From Azospirillum thermophilum (GTDB lineage Bacteria; Pseudomonadota; Alphaproteobacteria; Azospirillales; Azospirillaceae): 64,000 bases of DNA. Both the position numbers and the translations under genes were made by a program. The notes under the pieces are model-generated. The model had not been told where the DNA came from. It did not search any database and saw nothing but the letters and a program-made list of their open reading frames with translations. Positions 12,289 to 21,500 of the stretch are shown here, piece by piece (the stretch's first letter is position 1; each line of letters begins with the position of its first letter). The stretch spans positions 1,094,001 through 1,158,000 of the forward strand of contig NZ_CP029352.1 in assembly GCF_003130795.1 (NCBI RefSeq), in the 5' to 3' direction.

Positions 12289-12313
12289 GGAACCTTCGTA
12301 CAGGGACGGTGTT
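12289..12313 (+). promoter_or_regulatory. candidate EcfG-type stress promoter of the DUF1328 gene
   Basis: GGAAC at 12289-12293, a 16-base spacer, then TGTT. The known alphaproteobacterial general-stress consensus is GGAAC-N16/17-CGTT, so the -10 half is one base off. It lies about 110 bases upstream of the DUF1328 start codon. DUF1328 genes are commonly stress-induced, which fits. Confidence 0.4.
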
Positions 12314-12425
12314 CTGCATCCAGACACCCGCATCGCGGCCGATGTTCGAGGCCTCGATGCACCGCTTGACTGTTGATCGCCGGCGGAAGTGTTCGGACGC
12401 TTCCACCGGGGCGAGGGAGGGTAGG

Positions 12426-12590
12426 ATGCTCTATTGGGCTCTGGTTTTCTTCGTCATCGCGCTGATCGCCGGCGCACTTGGTTTCGGCGGGATTGCGTCG
12501 GCCTCTTCGGGTATCGCGCAGATCCTGTTCTTCCTCTTCCTGGTGCTGTTCGCAGCCAGCCTGATTCTGGGTCTGGTCAGGCGCCGCTAG
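12426..12590 (+). CDS. DUF1328 (UPF0391) small membrane protein
   Basis: A 54-residue peptide with two hydrophobic helices ([18 protein letters not shown] and [19 protein letters not shown]) joined by a GGIASASSG turn and ending in RRR. This is the exact architecture of the YtjA/DUF1328 family of inner-membrane peptides, found widely and often under stress control. The ribosome site GGGAGGGTAGG is strong. The precise function is unknown in any organism I can recall. A T-tailed hairpin follows 107 bases after the stop. Confidence 0.9.
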   Translation: MLYWALVFFVIALIAGALGFGGIASASSGIAQILFFLFLVLFAASLILGLVRRR

Positions 12591-12696
12591 ACCCGGAGGC
12601 CTCCGGCGCCCTTCCCTTCGCGGAACGGAGCCGGAGGCGGTCCCCGTACGGGCGCCAGTTACCTTGAAAGCCTCTCGATGTTAGCCTCGCACCTTT

Positions 12697-12733
12697 CCGG
12701 CAACGCCTGACACGGCGTTGCCGGTTTTGTTTT
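12697..12733 (+). terminator. intrinsic terminator, plus strand
   Basis: Perfect 11-bp stem (CCGGCAACGCC / GGCGTTGCCGG) with a 6-base loop, followed by TTTTGTTTT. It would end transcripts from the DUF1328 gene and separates it from the convergent sigma-factor gene. Confidence 0.85.
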
Positions 12734-12773
12734 CTGGGCAGAGCGCGGGCGGGAGGACGCGAAGGCGGGAGGA

Positions 12774-13547
12774 TCAGTCCTCCTCGTCCTCGCCGGGGCT
12801 GCGGCCTTCCATCAGCAGGCGCAGGGCGCGACGGCCGCGCGACAGGCGCGACTTCACGGTGCCGATGGAGATCCCCAGGATGTCGGCCGCCTCGCCGTAG
12901 GAGATGCCCTCCAGGCCGATCAGCAGAACGACCTCGCGCTGCTCGGTGGGCAGCAGGCCGAGCGCTCGGCGCAGGTCGCGCAGTTCCAGCCGGACGAACT
13001 GCGAGCCGGGGGCGGCGCCGATGCTGGCCTGCGCCTCGGCATCGATGTCCACCACGGTCTGGCGGCGGCGGACGCCGTTGATGTGCAGGTTGCGCAGGAT
13101 GGTGAAGAGCCAGGCGCGCAGGTTGCTGCCCGGACGCCACAGGTGAAGGCGCGACAGCGCGCGCTCCAGACATTCCTGGACGAGGTCGTCGGCGAGCGTG
13201 GCGTCGCGCACCATGGCGCGGGCGAACCGGCGCAGGCGGGGAATCTCCGCCTCGATCTGCGCGATGATCGCCGGGTCGGGCGGAGCCGACGGCACCGCCG
13301 GCGCCTCTGCATCGAGATCGGCCGCGATGCCGTCGACGGCGTGGCTGTCGTCCATCGCACTCTCTTCCGTCTGGTCCGCGTCGGCCTCGGTATCCCCGCC
13401 GGAGGTCCTGAGGGCCCCGTTCTGCAGCACCGGCTGCTGCTGGACGACCGTCACCGGCGAGGAGGTCAGGGCGGCGGCGGCCGGGGGGTCGGCCGGGGCC
13501 TTGGCGTGGGCCGTCTGGCGCAGCGTGGTTGCGACGTGGTTCGCCAT
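12774..13547 (-). CDS. ECF-family RNA polymerase sigma factor
   Basis: A 257-residue sigma-70 family protein of the extracytoplasmic-function group. Region 2 (about residues 95-165) has the DDLVQECLERAL motif that contacts core polymerase and the FTILRNLHIN segment for -10 recognition. Region 4 (about 190-245) has ALGLLPTEQREVVLL followed by the helix-turn-helix GISYGEAADILGISIGTVKSRL. About 90 residues before region 2 are Ala/Pro/Asp-rich and probably disordered; an internal ATG at 13355 could give a shorter form close to normal ECF length. It is monocistronic, with no anti-sigma, NepR or PhyR gene beside it. It resembles EcfG-like factors, but I cannot assign the subgroup with confidence. 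Confidence 0.92.
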   Translation of the reverse strand: MANHVATTLRQTAHAKAPADPPAAAALTSSPVTVVQQQPVLQNGALRTSGGDTEADADQTEESAMDDSHAVDGIAADLDAEAPAVPSAPPDPAIIAQIEAEIPRLRRFARAMVRDATLADDLVQECLERALSRLHLWRPGSNLRAWLFTILRNLHINGVRRRQTVVDIDAEAQASIGAAPGSQFVRLELRDLRRALGLLPTEQREVVLLIGLEGISYGEAADILGISIGTVKSRLSRGRRALRLLMEGRSPGEDEED

Positions 13548-13859
13548 CGATGAAACGCAGCCTCCTCATGTGCCGCCGGTCCGGTCCGCCTTCGGAAAGC
13601 GCCCTCCAGGGTCCTGAAACCGGCAGCCCGGCCTTGTGCGATGCCCCTGGGGCACCGGCACGCGCACCGGGGTCCTAAAGAAAATTTCTGGCCTGCCAAC
13701 AGGTAAGAACCGCCCCGACCGGCTGCCACCTGGGAAAAAGGCTAGTGCCGCACACAATGAGGCTGAATTACCCCTTGTATGCCGGCGCCATCTCCATTCG
13801 AGGCTTGGAACTTGTCTTAGCTGATGCTGTATCCATCCCGCTTTGATTGGGGAGGATCA
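13548..13859. other. intergenic region between divergent genes
   Basis: About 312 bases between the sigma-factor gene and the transglycosylase gene. A GGAAC at 13816-13820 is not followed by a good -10 at the right spacing. Nothing else specific was found; the region should contain the two divergent promoters. Confidence 0.5.
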
Positions 13860-15068
13860 ATGACTTTTCTCAAAACAGAAAGGCCGATCGACATAAGTCG
13901 ACCGGCCTATGAAATGTCAGATGGGGCTAGCGGCTATGACTGCCAGGATGCCGTCGGACGCCCGTCCATCTCCCTGAACCGCGCTGACACGTTCTTGTTC
14001 TTAAAGCGCCGGCGCTTCCTCCCTATTCGTGCCTTTTCTTCTCTTTTGGTGGCGAGGCACCGCCTGACGGACACCATACGCCCGGACGATACCGCTGCCT
14101 ATACTGACAATCGGCGTATCCGTCCTTTTCCTGTCACAGGCGCCAAGGCGCCGATCGTCGCCTTGGCGGTACTCGTCCTGACGGGACTGCCGGGTCTTCC
14201 GGCGAGCGCCGCCGCCGCCGACCCCACGCTGCGGGCGCTGGAGGCGCTGGCCGGCAAGGGCAGTGCCCGCGCGCAGTATGAGCTGGCCCAACGCTACGAG
14301 GCGGCGGAGGGGGTGAAGCGGGACGACCGGATGGCGCTGTCCCTGTACTGCCGCGCGGCCCGCCAGAATCATGCGGAGGCGGCGCTGCACGCCGGCCGCA
14401 TGCATCTGGCGGGTCGGGGCGGCGTGGCGAAGGACGAGGATCTGGGCCGCGCCTGGCTGCGCACCGCCGCCGCGCTGGGCAGCAACGAGGCCGCGCGGTA
14501 TGTCAAGGCTCCCGCCAGCCGGACCAAGGCGCCCGACCGCTGCGAGCCGCCCAATGCGAGCTGGGGCGTCGTCCGCAAGCCGCCGGCCGAGCTGCGCGCC
14601 CTGGTGACGAAGCTGGCGCCGAACTACGGGCTGGACCCCGAACTGGTGCTGGCGGTGATCGCCGTGGAGTCCGGATTCCGCGTCGACGTCGTCTCGAACA
14701 AGAACGCCATGGGACTGATGCAGTTGATCCCGGAGACGGCGGAGCGCTTCGGCGTCGGCAACGCCTTCGATCCGGAGCAGAACCTGCGCGGCGGCATGAA
14801 GTACCTGCGCTGGCTGCTGGCCTATTTCGACGGCGATGTCCGGCTGGCGCTGGCCGGCTACAACGCCGGCGAGGGGGCGGTTCTGCAGTACAAGGGCGTC
14901 CCGCCCTACCGCGAGACCCAGGACTATGTGGTGAAGGTGCAGAGCATCTATCCGCGCAGCCGCCATCCCTACGACCGGCAGGTCGCGCAGTCCGCCGGCC
15001 TCGCCCCGCGGCAGGAGGAGGTGGCCGAGCTGTCGACCGCCCCGCGGTCCCGCAGCGCCAAGCGCTGA
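13860..15068 (+). CDS. Sel1-repeat lytic transglycosylase
   Basis: Cleaves peptidoglycan glycan strands. From the ATG at 13860 the product is 402 residues. A hydrophobic segment (about 97-112, IVALAVLVLTGLPGL) is followed by ASAAAAD, like a signal peptide. Then come one or two Sel1-type helical repeats (about 120-200) and an SLT domain (about 235-370) with catalytic Glu in AVIAVESGF, GLMQLIPETA and ALAGYNAGEGAV. The start is uncertain. The ATG at 13860 has a very good GGGGAGG site but puts about 95 residues before the signal core. GTG at 14049 gives a more normal export signal but has no clear ribosome site. The first 270 bases are also lower in GC. Confidence 0.9.
   Translation: MTFLKTERPIDISRPAYEMSDGASGYDCQDAVGRPSISLNRADTFLFLKRRRFLPIRAFSSLLVARHRLTDTIRPDDTAAYTDNRRIRPFPVTGAKAPIVALAVLVLTGLPGLPASAAAADPTLRALEALAGKGSARAQYELAQRYEAAEGVKRDDRMALSLYCRAARQNHAEAALHAGRMHLAGRGGVAKDEDLGRAWLRTAAALGSNEAARYVKAPASRTKAPDRCEPPNASWGVVRKPPAELRALVTKLAPNYGLDPELVLAVIAVESGFRVDVVSNKNAMGLMQLIPETAERFGVGNAFDPEQNLRGGMKYLRWLLAYFDGDVRLALAGYNAGEGAVLQYKGVPPYRETQDYVVKVQSIYPRSRHPYDRQVAQSAGLAPRQEEVAELSTAPRSRSAKR
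13866..13908 (-). terminator. terminator-like hairpin, minus strand, at the 5' end of the transglycosylase frame
   Basis: AGGCCGGTCGAC-TTAT-GTCGATCGGCCT reads on the minus strand as a 12-bp stem with one A/C mismatch, followed by TTCTGTTTTGAG. It lies just inside the upstream part of the transglycosylase frame. No minus-strand gene to its right needs it, so it may instead be a 5' leader structure on the plus strand. Confidence 0.4.
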
Positions 15069-15169
15069 GGCCGACCGGCGACCCCATCGGGGAACGTTCG
15101 TCCCGCGGCCGGTGTTGCGGTGCGGAGCCGGGACATCGAGCCCGATGCGAACCCGATGGAGAACACCCC

Positions 15170-16141
15170 TTGCGAACCGGACTGGCATTCGCCGCCGGCC
15201 TGATCGGCGGCCTGTGGCTCGACACCGCGCGGCGGACCCATGAGCAGCCGCGCACCTACCCGCCCCGCGGCCGTTTCGTCGACGCCGCCGGGGTGAGGCT
15301 GCACGCCTATGACCGGGGCGGCGACGATCCGGCGAAGCGGCCCGCCGTCCTCATCCACGGCGCCGGCATCACCGCCGACGACTGGGACTTCTCCGGCATC
15401 CTGAACCGGGCGGCGGCGGACCGCCGCTGCGTCGCCTTCGACCGGCCGGGCCAGGGACACAGCGCCCAGCCGCCGGGCGCCTACGACCCGGCCAGCCAGG
15501 CCCGCATCCTGCGCGACGGCGCCCGCGCGCTGGGGCTGGAACGTCCCATCCTGGTCGGCCAGTCGCTGGGCGGCGCCGTGGCGCTGGCCTGGGCGCTGCA
15601 GTATCCGGAGGAGGTGGCGGGCGTGGTCTTCATCGCCGGCTTCGCCTATCCGACCCCGCGGGCCGACCTGATCCCCTTCATGGGGCCGGCGGTTCCCGTC
15701 CTCGGCCCGGCCATGAGCCGGACCGTGCTGCCGCCGCTCGACCGGCTGATCCTTCCGGCGCTCATCGCGCGCATCTTCCAGCCGGACCCGGTGCCGGAGA
15801 GCTACCGCGACATCCCGGTGGACGTCATCCTGCACCCGACGCGGCTGCAGGCCGGGGCGGCGCAGCTCGGCGCCCTGATCCCGGCGATGGCGGAGCAGGC
15901 CCCGCGCTATCCGGACCTGCGCGTCCCCCTGACGATCATCGCCGGCACCGACGACCGCATCCTGACCCCGCGCGACCATTCGATCCGGCTGCACCGGGAG
16001 GTGCCGGGTTCGACGCTGCATCTGCTGAGCGGGCACGGCCACATGGTGCACCACATGCGGCCGGACATGGTGCTGGACGCGATCGAACGGCTCGACCGTA
16101 CGGCCCATGCGGAGTCCGGGATGCCGCTTCAGGCGACGTAA
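15170..16141 (+). CDS. alpha/beta hydrolase
   Basis: A 323-residue protein of the alpha/beta-hydrolase fold. It has an oxyanion-hole HG segment (VLIHGAGI, about residue 62), nucleophile elbow GQSLGG (Ser near 122), an acid Asp in AGTDDRILTP and the catalytic His in SGHGHMVHH. The N-terminus has a short hydrophobic stretch (LAFAAGLIGGLWLD) that could be a membrane anchor or a weak signal. The start is TTG at 15170 behind GGAG. The substrate cannot be predicted; this architecture includes esterases, haloperoxidases and meta-cleavage hydrolases. Confidence 0.85.
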   Translation: MRTGLAFAAGLIGGLWLDTARRTHEQPRTYPPRGRFVDAAGVRLHAYDRGGDDPAKRPAVLIHGAGITADDWDFSGILNRAAADRRCVAFDRPGQGHSAQPPGAYDPASQARILRDGARALGLERPILVGQSLGGAVALAWALQYPEEVAGVVFIAGFAYPTPRADLIPFMGPAVPVLGPAMSRTVLPPLDRLILPALIARIFQPDPVPESYRDIPVDVILHPTRLQAGAAQLGALIPAMAEQAPRYPDLRVPLTIIAGTDDRILTPRDHSIRLHREVPGSTLHLLSGHGHMVHHMRPDMVLDAIERLDRTAHAESGMPLQAT

Positions 16142-16264
16142 GAGGGCGACTCGAAAAAAGCGACTCGGGGCGAATCGGGCGCCTCATGGTTAATCGTTTG
16201 GTTACGAAGAGGCCGATATCCTTGGGCTACCTCGCTCCTCCATCCGCGCCCCAAGGATCGCCCG

Positions 16265-16600
16265 ATGCCCATGGCCGCCGACGTCGACACCATCGAACGC
16301 ACCTCCATCGTCGCCTATACGCTGCTGAACGAGCTTCACGAGGTTCTGGCGCTGCCCAAGGCGCCGGACGACGTCACGCTCGGCATCCTGATGGGCCTGT
16401 CCATGTTCCTGGACGACAAGGTCGGCCCGATGCGCGCCAAGCGGCTGATGAGCGAAGCCCCGACCATCGTCCTCAAGACCGACGCCCATGTGACGGCGGA
16501 GCAGATGGAGCGCATCGCCCCCGTCCTGCGCGCCTTCGGCGAGCACCTGAAGGACCTGCGCGTCAAGGCGGAGCGCCAGCTCGACGGCCGCGTCGCCTGA
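16265..16600 (+). CDS. small conserved-looking protein of unknown function
   Basis: A 111-residue soluble, largely helical protein with no signal or membrane segment. I do not recognise the family. Codon use and third-position GC match the surrounding core genes, which supports it being real. A second ATG two codons in (16271) is an equally good start. It is followed by a strong intrinsic terminator, so it is probably a single-gene transcript. Upstream, TTAA-N7-GTTAC near 16190 only loosely resembles a CtrA site. Confidence 0.7.
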   Translation: MPMAADVDTIERTSIVAYTLLNELHEVLALPKAPDDVTLGILMGLSMFLDDKVGPMRAKRLMSEAPTIVLKTDAHVTAEQMERIAPVLRAFGEHLKDLRVKAERQLDGRVA

Positions 16601-16630
16601 CCGGTCCTTTCCGATCTCCTGTGGCCTGAA

Positions 16631-16670
16631 AGGGGTCCGGCCGGGCGGCCGGGCCCCTCTTTCTTTGTTC
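16631..16670 (+). terminator. intrinsic terminator, plus strand
   Basis: 12-bp stem (AGGGGTCCGGCC / GGCCGGGCCCCT, one G-T pair) with a 4-base loop, followed by CTTTCTTTGTTC. It ends the transcript of the 111-residue gene 30 bases upstream. Confidence 0.85.
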
Positions 16671-16857
16671 GCCCGCCCTCCTTGTCCGCGGGTTCCTGTC
16701 CGTGGGTTCTCGTTCGCGGACCCGGCTCGCAGGCTCCCCGCGGCGGCACCGCGGTTCCATCCGTGACGTCCGTGAAGCCCCTGCACCCGCCGGTTTCCGG
16801 CACCTCCGGCCATACCCGCGCTTGACCCCGTGGCGGAATGCGCGGAAGCTTTCCGTC

Positions 16858-17169
16858 ATGGACTGGGTGACCGCCCTTGGCATCGTCGCGCTCGCGGCCG
16901 GAGGGACCATCAGCGCGGTGGTGCTGGTGGCCGTGGGGTCGATCCGCCGCAGCCTCAACGAGCATGCCGTCCGCCAGTCGCAGCAGATCAAACGGTTGAC
17001 CGAGAGCGTCGCCGCCCTTACCAGTCAGCAGCAGGCGGCCGAGACCCGTATCCAGCAGTTGAGCGACGCCAATCGCCGACTGGCCGAGGAGCTGACCGCT
17101 CTCGGCGAACGGCTGAGCGACGGGGACACGATGCCCCGCCACTCACGATCGGCCCGGTTGCTCCACTGA
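16858..17169 (+). CDS. small membrane-anchored coiled-coil protein
   Basis: A 103-residue protein with one N-terminal transmembrane helix (about residues 5-27, GIVALAAGGTISAVVLVAVG) followed by a charged, heptad-like helix (about 35-90, Gln/Leu/Ala-rich). This is a single-pass protein with a cytoplasmic or periplasmic coiled coil. No family is recognised. Its TGA overlaps the ATG of the following methyltransferase gene by one base (TGATG), so the two are translationally coupled. The open frame extends upstream of the chosen ATG, but the helix starts cleanly here. Confidence 0.65.
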   Translation: MDWVTALGIVALAAGGTISAVVLVAVGSIRRSLNEHAVRQSQQIKRLTESVAALTSQQQAAETRIQQLSDANRRLAEELTALGERLSDGDTMPRHSRSARLLH

Positions 17170-17993
17170 TGCACACGCTCGACACCGAAACCGAACGCGC
17201 GCGCTGGGCCGCCAGCGCCGAAGCCTGGGACCGCTGGGCCGACCCGATGGCCGACATGGCCGACAAGCTGAACCGCCCCCTGCTCGATGCCGGCGGCGTG
17301 GCGGAGGGCGACCGGGTGCTGGACCTCGCCTCGGGCGCCGGGGAGCCGGCGCTGAGCGCGGCGCGGCGGGTCGGTTCCCGGGGGCTGGTGGTCGGCAGCG
17401 ACCTCGTCCCCGGCATGATGGCCGGCGCGGTGCGCCGGGCGGCGGCGCTGGAGGGCGAGGCTCCGGTCTTCACCGCCGCCGACATGACCGCCCTGCCCTT
17501 CGCCGACGGCAGCTTCGACCGCGTCACCTGCCGCTTCGGCGTCATGTTCGTTCCCGACATCGCCGGTGCGCTGGCGGAACTGCGCCGGGTCCTGCGGCCG
17601 GGCGGGACCGCCGCCCTGATGGTGTGGGGCCGGCGCGACGGCAACGCCCTGTTCGAGGTGGTCGGCGGCGCCGTGGAGGCCCTGCTGGGCGACGACGGCA
17701 GCATGGCCCCGCTGTTCCGCTTCGCCGAGCCCGGTTCCCTGACCGGCCTGATGCGGGAGGGCGGCTGGAGCGCCGTCGCCGAAAGCGACCTGACGCCGGT
17801 GCGCAAGGTGCCGGCCGGCCAGCCCTTCTGGCAGGCGACGCTGGACATGGTCTGCGGCCACCGGCTGCACGGGCTGCCGGAGGACCGCCGCGCCGGGATC
17901 GAGGCGGAGATCACCCGCCGCTTCGCCGGGCGCGCCGGCGACGGGATGATCCCCCTGCCGGCCCATGTGCGGATCGTCGTCGGCACGCGCTGA
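17169..17993 (+). CDS. class I SAM-dependent methyltransferase
   Basis: A 274-residue enzyme of the Methyltransf_11 / UbiE-like type. SAM-binding motif I is VLDLASGAGEPAL (about residues 50-62), followed by an acidic residue at the end of strand 2 (GSDLVPGM), motif II around ADMTALPFADGSFD and motif III LRRVLRPGGTAALMVWG. The substrate is unknown; it could be a quinone-, fatty-acid- or small-molecule-type acceptor. It is translationally coupled to the preceding small membrane protein. Confidence 0.85.
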   Translation: MHTLDTETERARWAASAEAWDRWADPMADMADKLNRPLLDAGGVAEGDRVLDLASGAGEPALSAARRVGSRGLVVGSDLVPGMMAGAVRRAAALEGEAPVFTAADMTALPFADGSFDRVTCRFGVMFVPDIAGALAELRRVLRPGGTAALMVWGRRDGNALFEVVGGAVEALLGDDGSMAPLFRFAEPGSLTGLMREGGWSAVAESDLTPVRKVPAGQPFWQATLDMVCGHRLHGLPEDRRAGIEAEITRRFAGRAGDGMIPLPAHVRIVVGTR

Positions 17994-18117
17994 AGCGGGA
18001 TGTACGGATAATACGTCAGACCGACCGCTTGTCACTCCCGCAGACCGGGAAAGCCATGGCACCTTCACCGGACGAGGAGGCGGCTTCAGCCTCCCGCAAC
18101 GGGAAGGACCGGAGACG

Positions 18118-18483
18118 ATGCGTGTCATGGTGATTGTCAAGGCGACCGGGGACAGCGAGGCGGGCATCATGCCGTCGGCCGAGCTGCTGCAGGCCATGGG
18201 CGCCTTCAACGAGGAGCTGATCAAGGCCGGCATCATGCTGGCCGGCGACGGGCTGAAACCGTCCTCGCAGGGCAAGCGCGTCGCCTTCGACGGGACCAGC
18301 CGCACCATCATCGACGGCCCCTTCGCCCGGACGTCCGAGCTGGTGGCCGGCTATTGGATCTGGCGGGTCAAGGACATGGCCGAGGCGGTGGAGTGGGTGA
18401 AACGCTGCCCCAACCCGATGCCCGGCCCGAGCGAGATCGAGATCCGCCCGCTCTACGAGATGGAGGATTTCGCCGGGGCATAG
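18118..18483 (+). CDS. YCII-related (DGPF-domain) protein
   Basis: A 121-residue protein of the YCII/DGPF family (PhnB-like fold). It carries the family signature DGPFAR near residue 67, plus a typical RVMVIVKAT start and EIRPLYEMEDF end. Members are small dimeric proteins of unknown reaction, often beside ECF sigma factor genes, which is not the case here. The start has GGAG three bases upstream of ATG. Confidence 0.88.
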   Translation: MRVMVIVKATGDSEAGIMPSAELLQAMGAFNEELIKAGIMLAGDGLKPSSQGKRVAFDGTSRTIIDGPFARTSELVAGYWIWRVKDMAEAVEWVKRCPNPMPGPSEIEIRPLYEMEDFAGA

Positions 18484-18526
18484 GCGGCCGGGGCGGACAC
18501 CCGCGACCGGGTCCCGCCCCGCCTCC

Positions 18527-21500
18527 TCAATAGTCCCGCTCGAACTTCAGACCGAACTGGGTGTCGGAATTGGCGCCGACCCCGGCCTCGGCCTTCAGGC
18601 TCTTGGTGATGTCCACCTCGACCTTGGCACGGCTCTGGTTGGCGCCGATGCCCTGCTCCACGCCGACATAGACGCGGTCGCTGACGTAGCGGCCGGCCTG
18701 GACCGAACCGCCGCGGCCGTTGGCGCCCGGCGTGAACTCCAGCCGGTCCACCCCCAGCCCGCGCCGCACCGTGTCCATGATGCCGCCGCCTCCGCCATAG
18801 CCGGCGAGCGAGGCGGCGGACTGGGCGAGCTGCACCGCCTCCACCCCGCTCAGGTCGGCGACGGACTTGCCGAACAGCACGCCGGCCAGCACCTCGTCCT
18901 GCGGCAGGCCCTGGGGCGAGGTCAGCTCCACCTTGGGCTGGCGCGCGGTGCCGGTGACGACGACCTGCGCGGTGATGCCGTTGGCCGATGCCTCCGCCAG
19001 CAGGTCGAGGCGCGGGTCGATGGGCTGGGTGCCGTCGAAGTCGAGGTTGCCGCGCTTGAAGGTGAAGGTCTTCGCCAGCAGGTCGAGCTGGCCCTTCAGC
19101 ATGCCGAAGCGGCCGGTCACCTCCGGCGCGGCGGCGGTGCCGCGGACGCGGAGCTGGCCGCCGAGTTCCGCCTGCAGGCCGCGGCCTCGGACATAGATCT
19201 GGTTCGGCGCGTCCACCGTCAGGTCGAGGTCCAGCACGAAGGGCGAGGGCGGCGCATCCGCCGCCGGCTCGGCCCGGGCGGATGCGGACTTGGCGGATGC
19301 GGACTTGGCGGAGGCGGATTTGGCGGAGGCGGATTTGGCGGAAGCAGGCTTGGCCGAGGTCGCTTTGGCAGGAGCCGGTTTGGCGGCTCCCGGTTTGGCC
19401 GCGCCGGCCTTGCCCTTGCCGCGCCGGCCGCCGCCGACCTCGACCACGTCCAGCGTCACGACGTTGGGCGGCAGCCGGTCGGGGATCTGCACCTCCGCCC
19501 GCCGGACACGGATCGGACCGGCGAGGCGGGCGTGGGTGAAGCCGCCGGTCACCGTCAGGTCGGCGCCGACCTCGCCGGTCATCAGGTCGTTCTCGACCAG
19601 GCGCGCATTGTCCGCCTGCACGACGAGGTCGAGCTGGCGGTCGGCCGCCGCCGCCGGCCGGATGACCCCGCGGGCGCTGACGGTGCCGCCGTTGCGGGTC
19701 CGGCCGCGGAAGGTCTGGATGGTGAAGACGTCGCCGTCGCCGACCAGCCGCGCCTCGATGTCGCTGATGACGGCGCCGGAGGCCCGGTTCTCGTAGCGCC
19801 CGCCGCTCATCGCCACCGTGCCGCCCAGCCGCGGCGCCTCGACCGTGCCGCCGGCCCGGACGTCGAGCCGGAGCGTGCCGCGCGCCCGGTCGCCCGACGC
19901 GGCGAGCAGGTCGTCGGCGATGGCCGCGTCGATGGTGCCGTTGACCGCAGCCTCCAGCGCCCCCTGGGCGGAACCGAGACGGCATAGCTGGCCGGGTCCA
20001 TCACCAGCGGCACCGCGGCGGTCAGGCTGATCCGGCCGGAGTTGGTGGTGGTCGCGGCATCGCCGTCGACCGACAGGCGGCGGTCGCGCCACTGCGCCCG
20101 GACGGTGGCGTTGACTCCGGGAACGCCGGCGCGGGACGCCTCCTGCGCGTGCAGGCCGGCGACGCGCAGCGTGGCGTCCGCCTGGGGGTTGCGCACGGTG
20201 CCGCCCAGCGTCGCCTGGGCGTTCAGCGTGCCGTCGAGCCGCAGCGCCGGGCTGGCGAGCCGCGCCAGCGCCATCGGCACCTGATCGAGGCGGATCTCCC
20301 CCCTCAGCCGCTCGCCGGTGAGGCCGAGGTCGGCGGCGAGCCGGGCGCCGCCGCTGACGATCTGCAGCCCGGCGACCTCGTAGCGGCGGTCGCCGAGGGT
20401 GATGGTGGCGGGGCCGGTGGCGCGGAAGGTCTCGTCCTGGTAGCGGCCCTGGAACCGCTCGATGCGGATGCGGGTGAGCGATGCGTCGCCGCTCAGGGTG
20501 CCGGCGAGGTCGAGCGCCAGCGGGCTCTGCCCGGCCCCGGTGGCGGCGGCCTGGAAGCCCGCCCTGGCAAGGCTGCCGTCCAGGCTGGCGGTGACGCCGG
20601 CCAGCGCGTTGCCGGCGGCGGAGCCGTCCGCCAGTTCCAGCCGCGCCTTGCCCGAGGGGGTGCCCAGCGCGTCGGCGACGTCGGCGCTCGCGGTCAGGCG
20701 GCGGGCGGTCAGCAGCGGTCCGCCCTCCCCCTCCACCCGCAGGTTGGTGGCGTCGGCGCTCAGGCTGGCGGCCTGCCTGCCGCCGCGGCCGTCGAGCGAC
20801 ACGGTGAAGCCGGCAGCGCCGTCGAGCGGCAGGCCCGCCAGCTCCGACAGGCCCTTCAGGTCGGGCAGCGCGCCCTCCAGCCGGCCGGTCGCCAGCAGCG
20901 TGTCGAGCGCCACCGTCACGGCACCGGTCACCCGGTTGCCGCCGCTGGCGACCGCGAGGTCGGAGAGACGGAGCGTGTTCCGCCCGTCGAGCGCGTAGGC
21001 GCCGTCCAGCGACAGGCCGGCGCCGGCCATCTGGGTGCGGGCGCGCAGGCGGCCGGTCGGGGCGGCCGGCAGCTTGGCGGCGGTGACGGTCACCTCGGTG
21101 GCGCCGAAGCGGCGGTCGGCGACGGCGAGGTCGCGGCCGGTCAGCGTGGCCTCCGCCTCCAGCCCGTCGAGCGGACCGCGAGCCGTGGTGTCGAGCGGAC
21201 CGCGAGCCGTGGCGTCGAGGGCGAGCGAGCCCGCCATCGGCGTGCCGACCGCCTCGCCCACCGGGTCGAGCTTCGCGATCTCCAGCCTGGATCTGGCATC
21301 GACCCGGCCGCCGGCCAGCGCGGCGCTGGCGGTGAGGCGGCCGTTGCGGCCGTCGACCTCCAGGCGGTCGAGCCGCATCGCCCCGTCCGGCGCCATGGCG
21401 GCGACCGCCTTCAGCGTCGCGCGGTCGCCCAGCACGGCATCGGCCGGGGTGCCGGTGGACAGGTCGCGCGCCTCGCCCGACAGTTCGGCCGAGAGCGCGC

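Noticed and set aside
13816..13841. GGAAC element upstream of the transglycosylase as an EcfG promoter
   Set aside because: The bases 16-17 positions downstream (TGTA/GTAT) do not match CGTT.
16188..16206. CtrA binding site upstream of the 111-residue gene
   Set aside because: TTAA is present but the second half-site is GTTA rather than TTAAC at the required spacing.
18489..18521. Terminator between the DGPF-domain gene and tamB
   Set aside because: An 8-bp GC stem exists but the loop is 17 bases and neither strand has a T tract.
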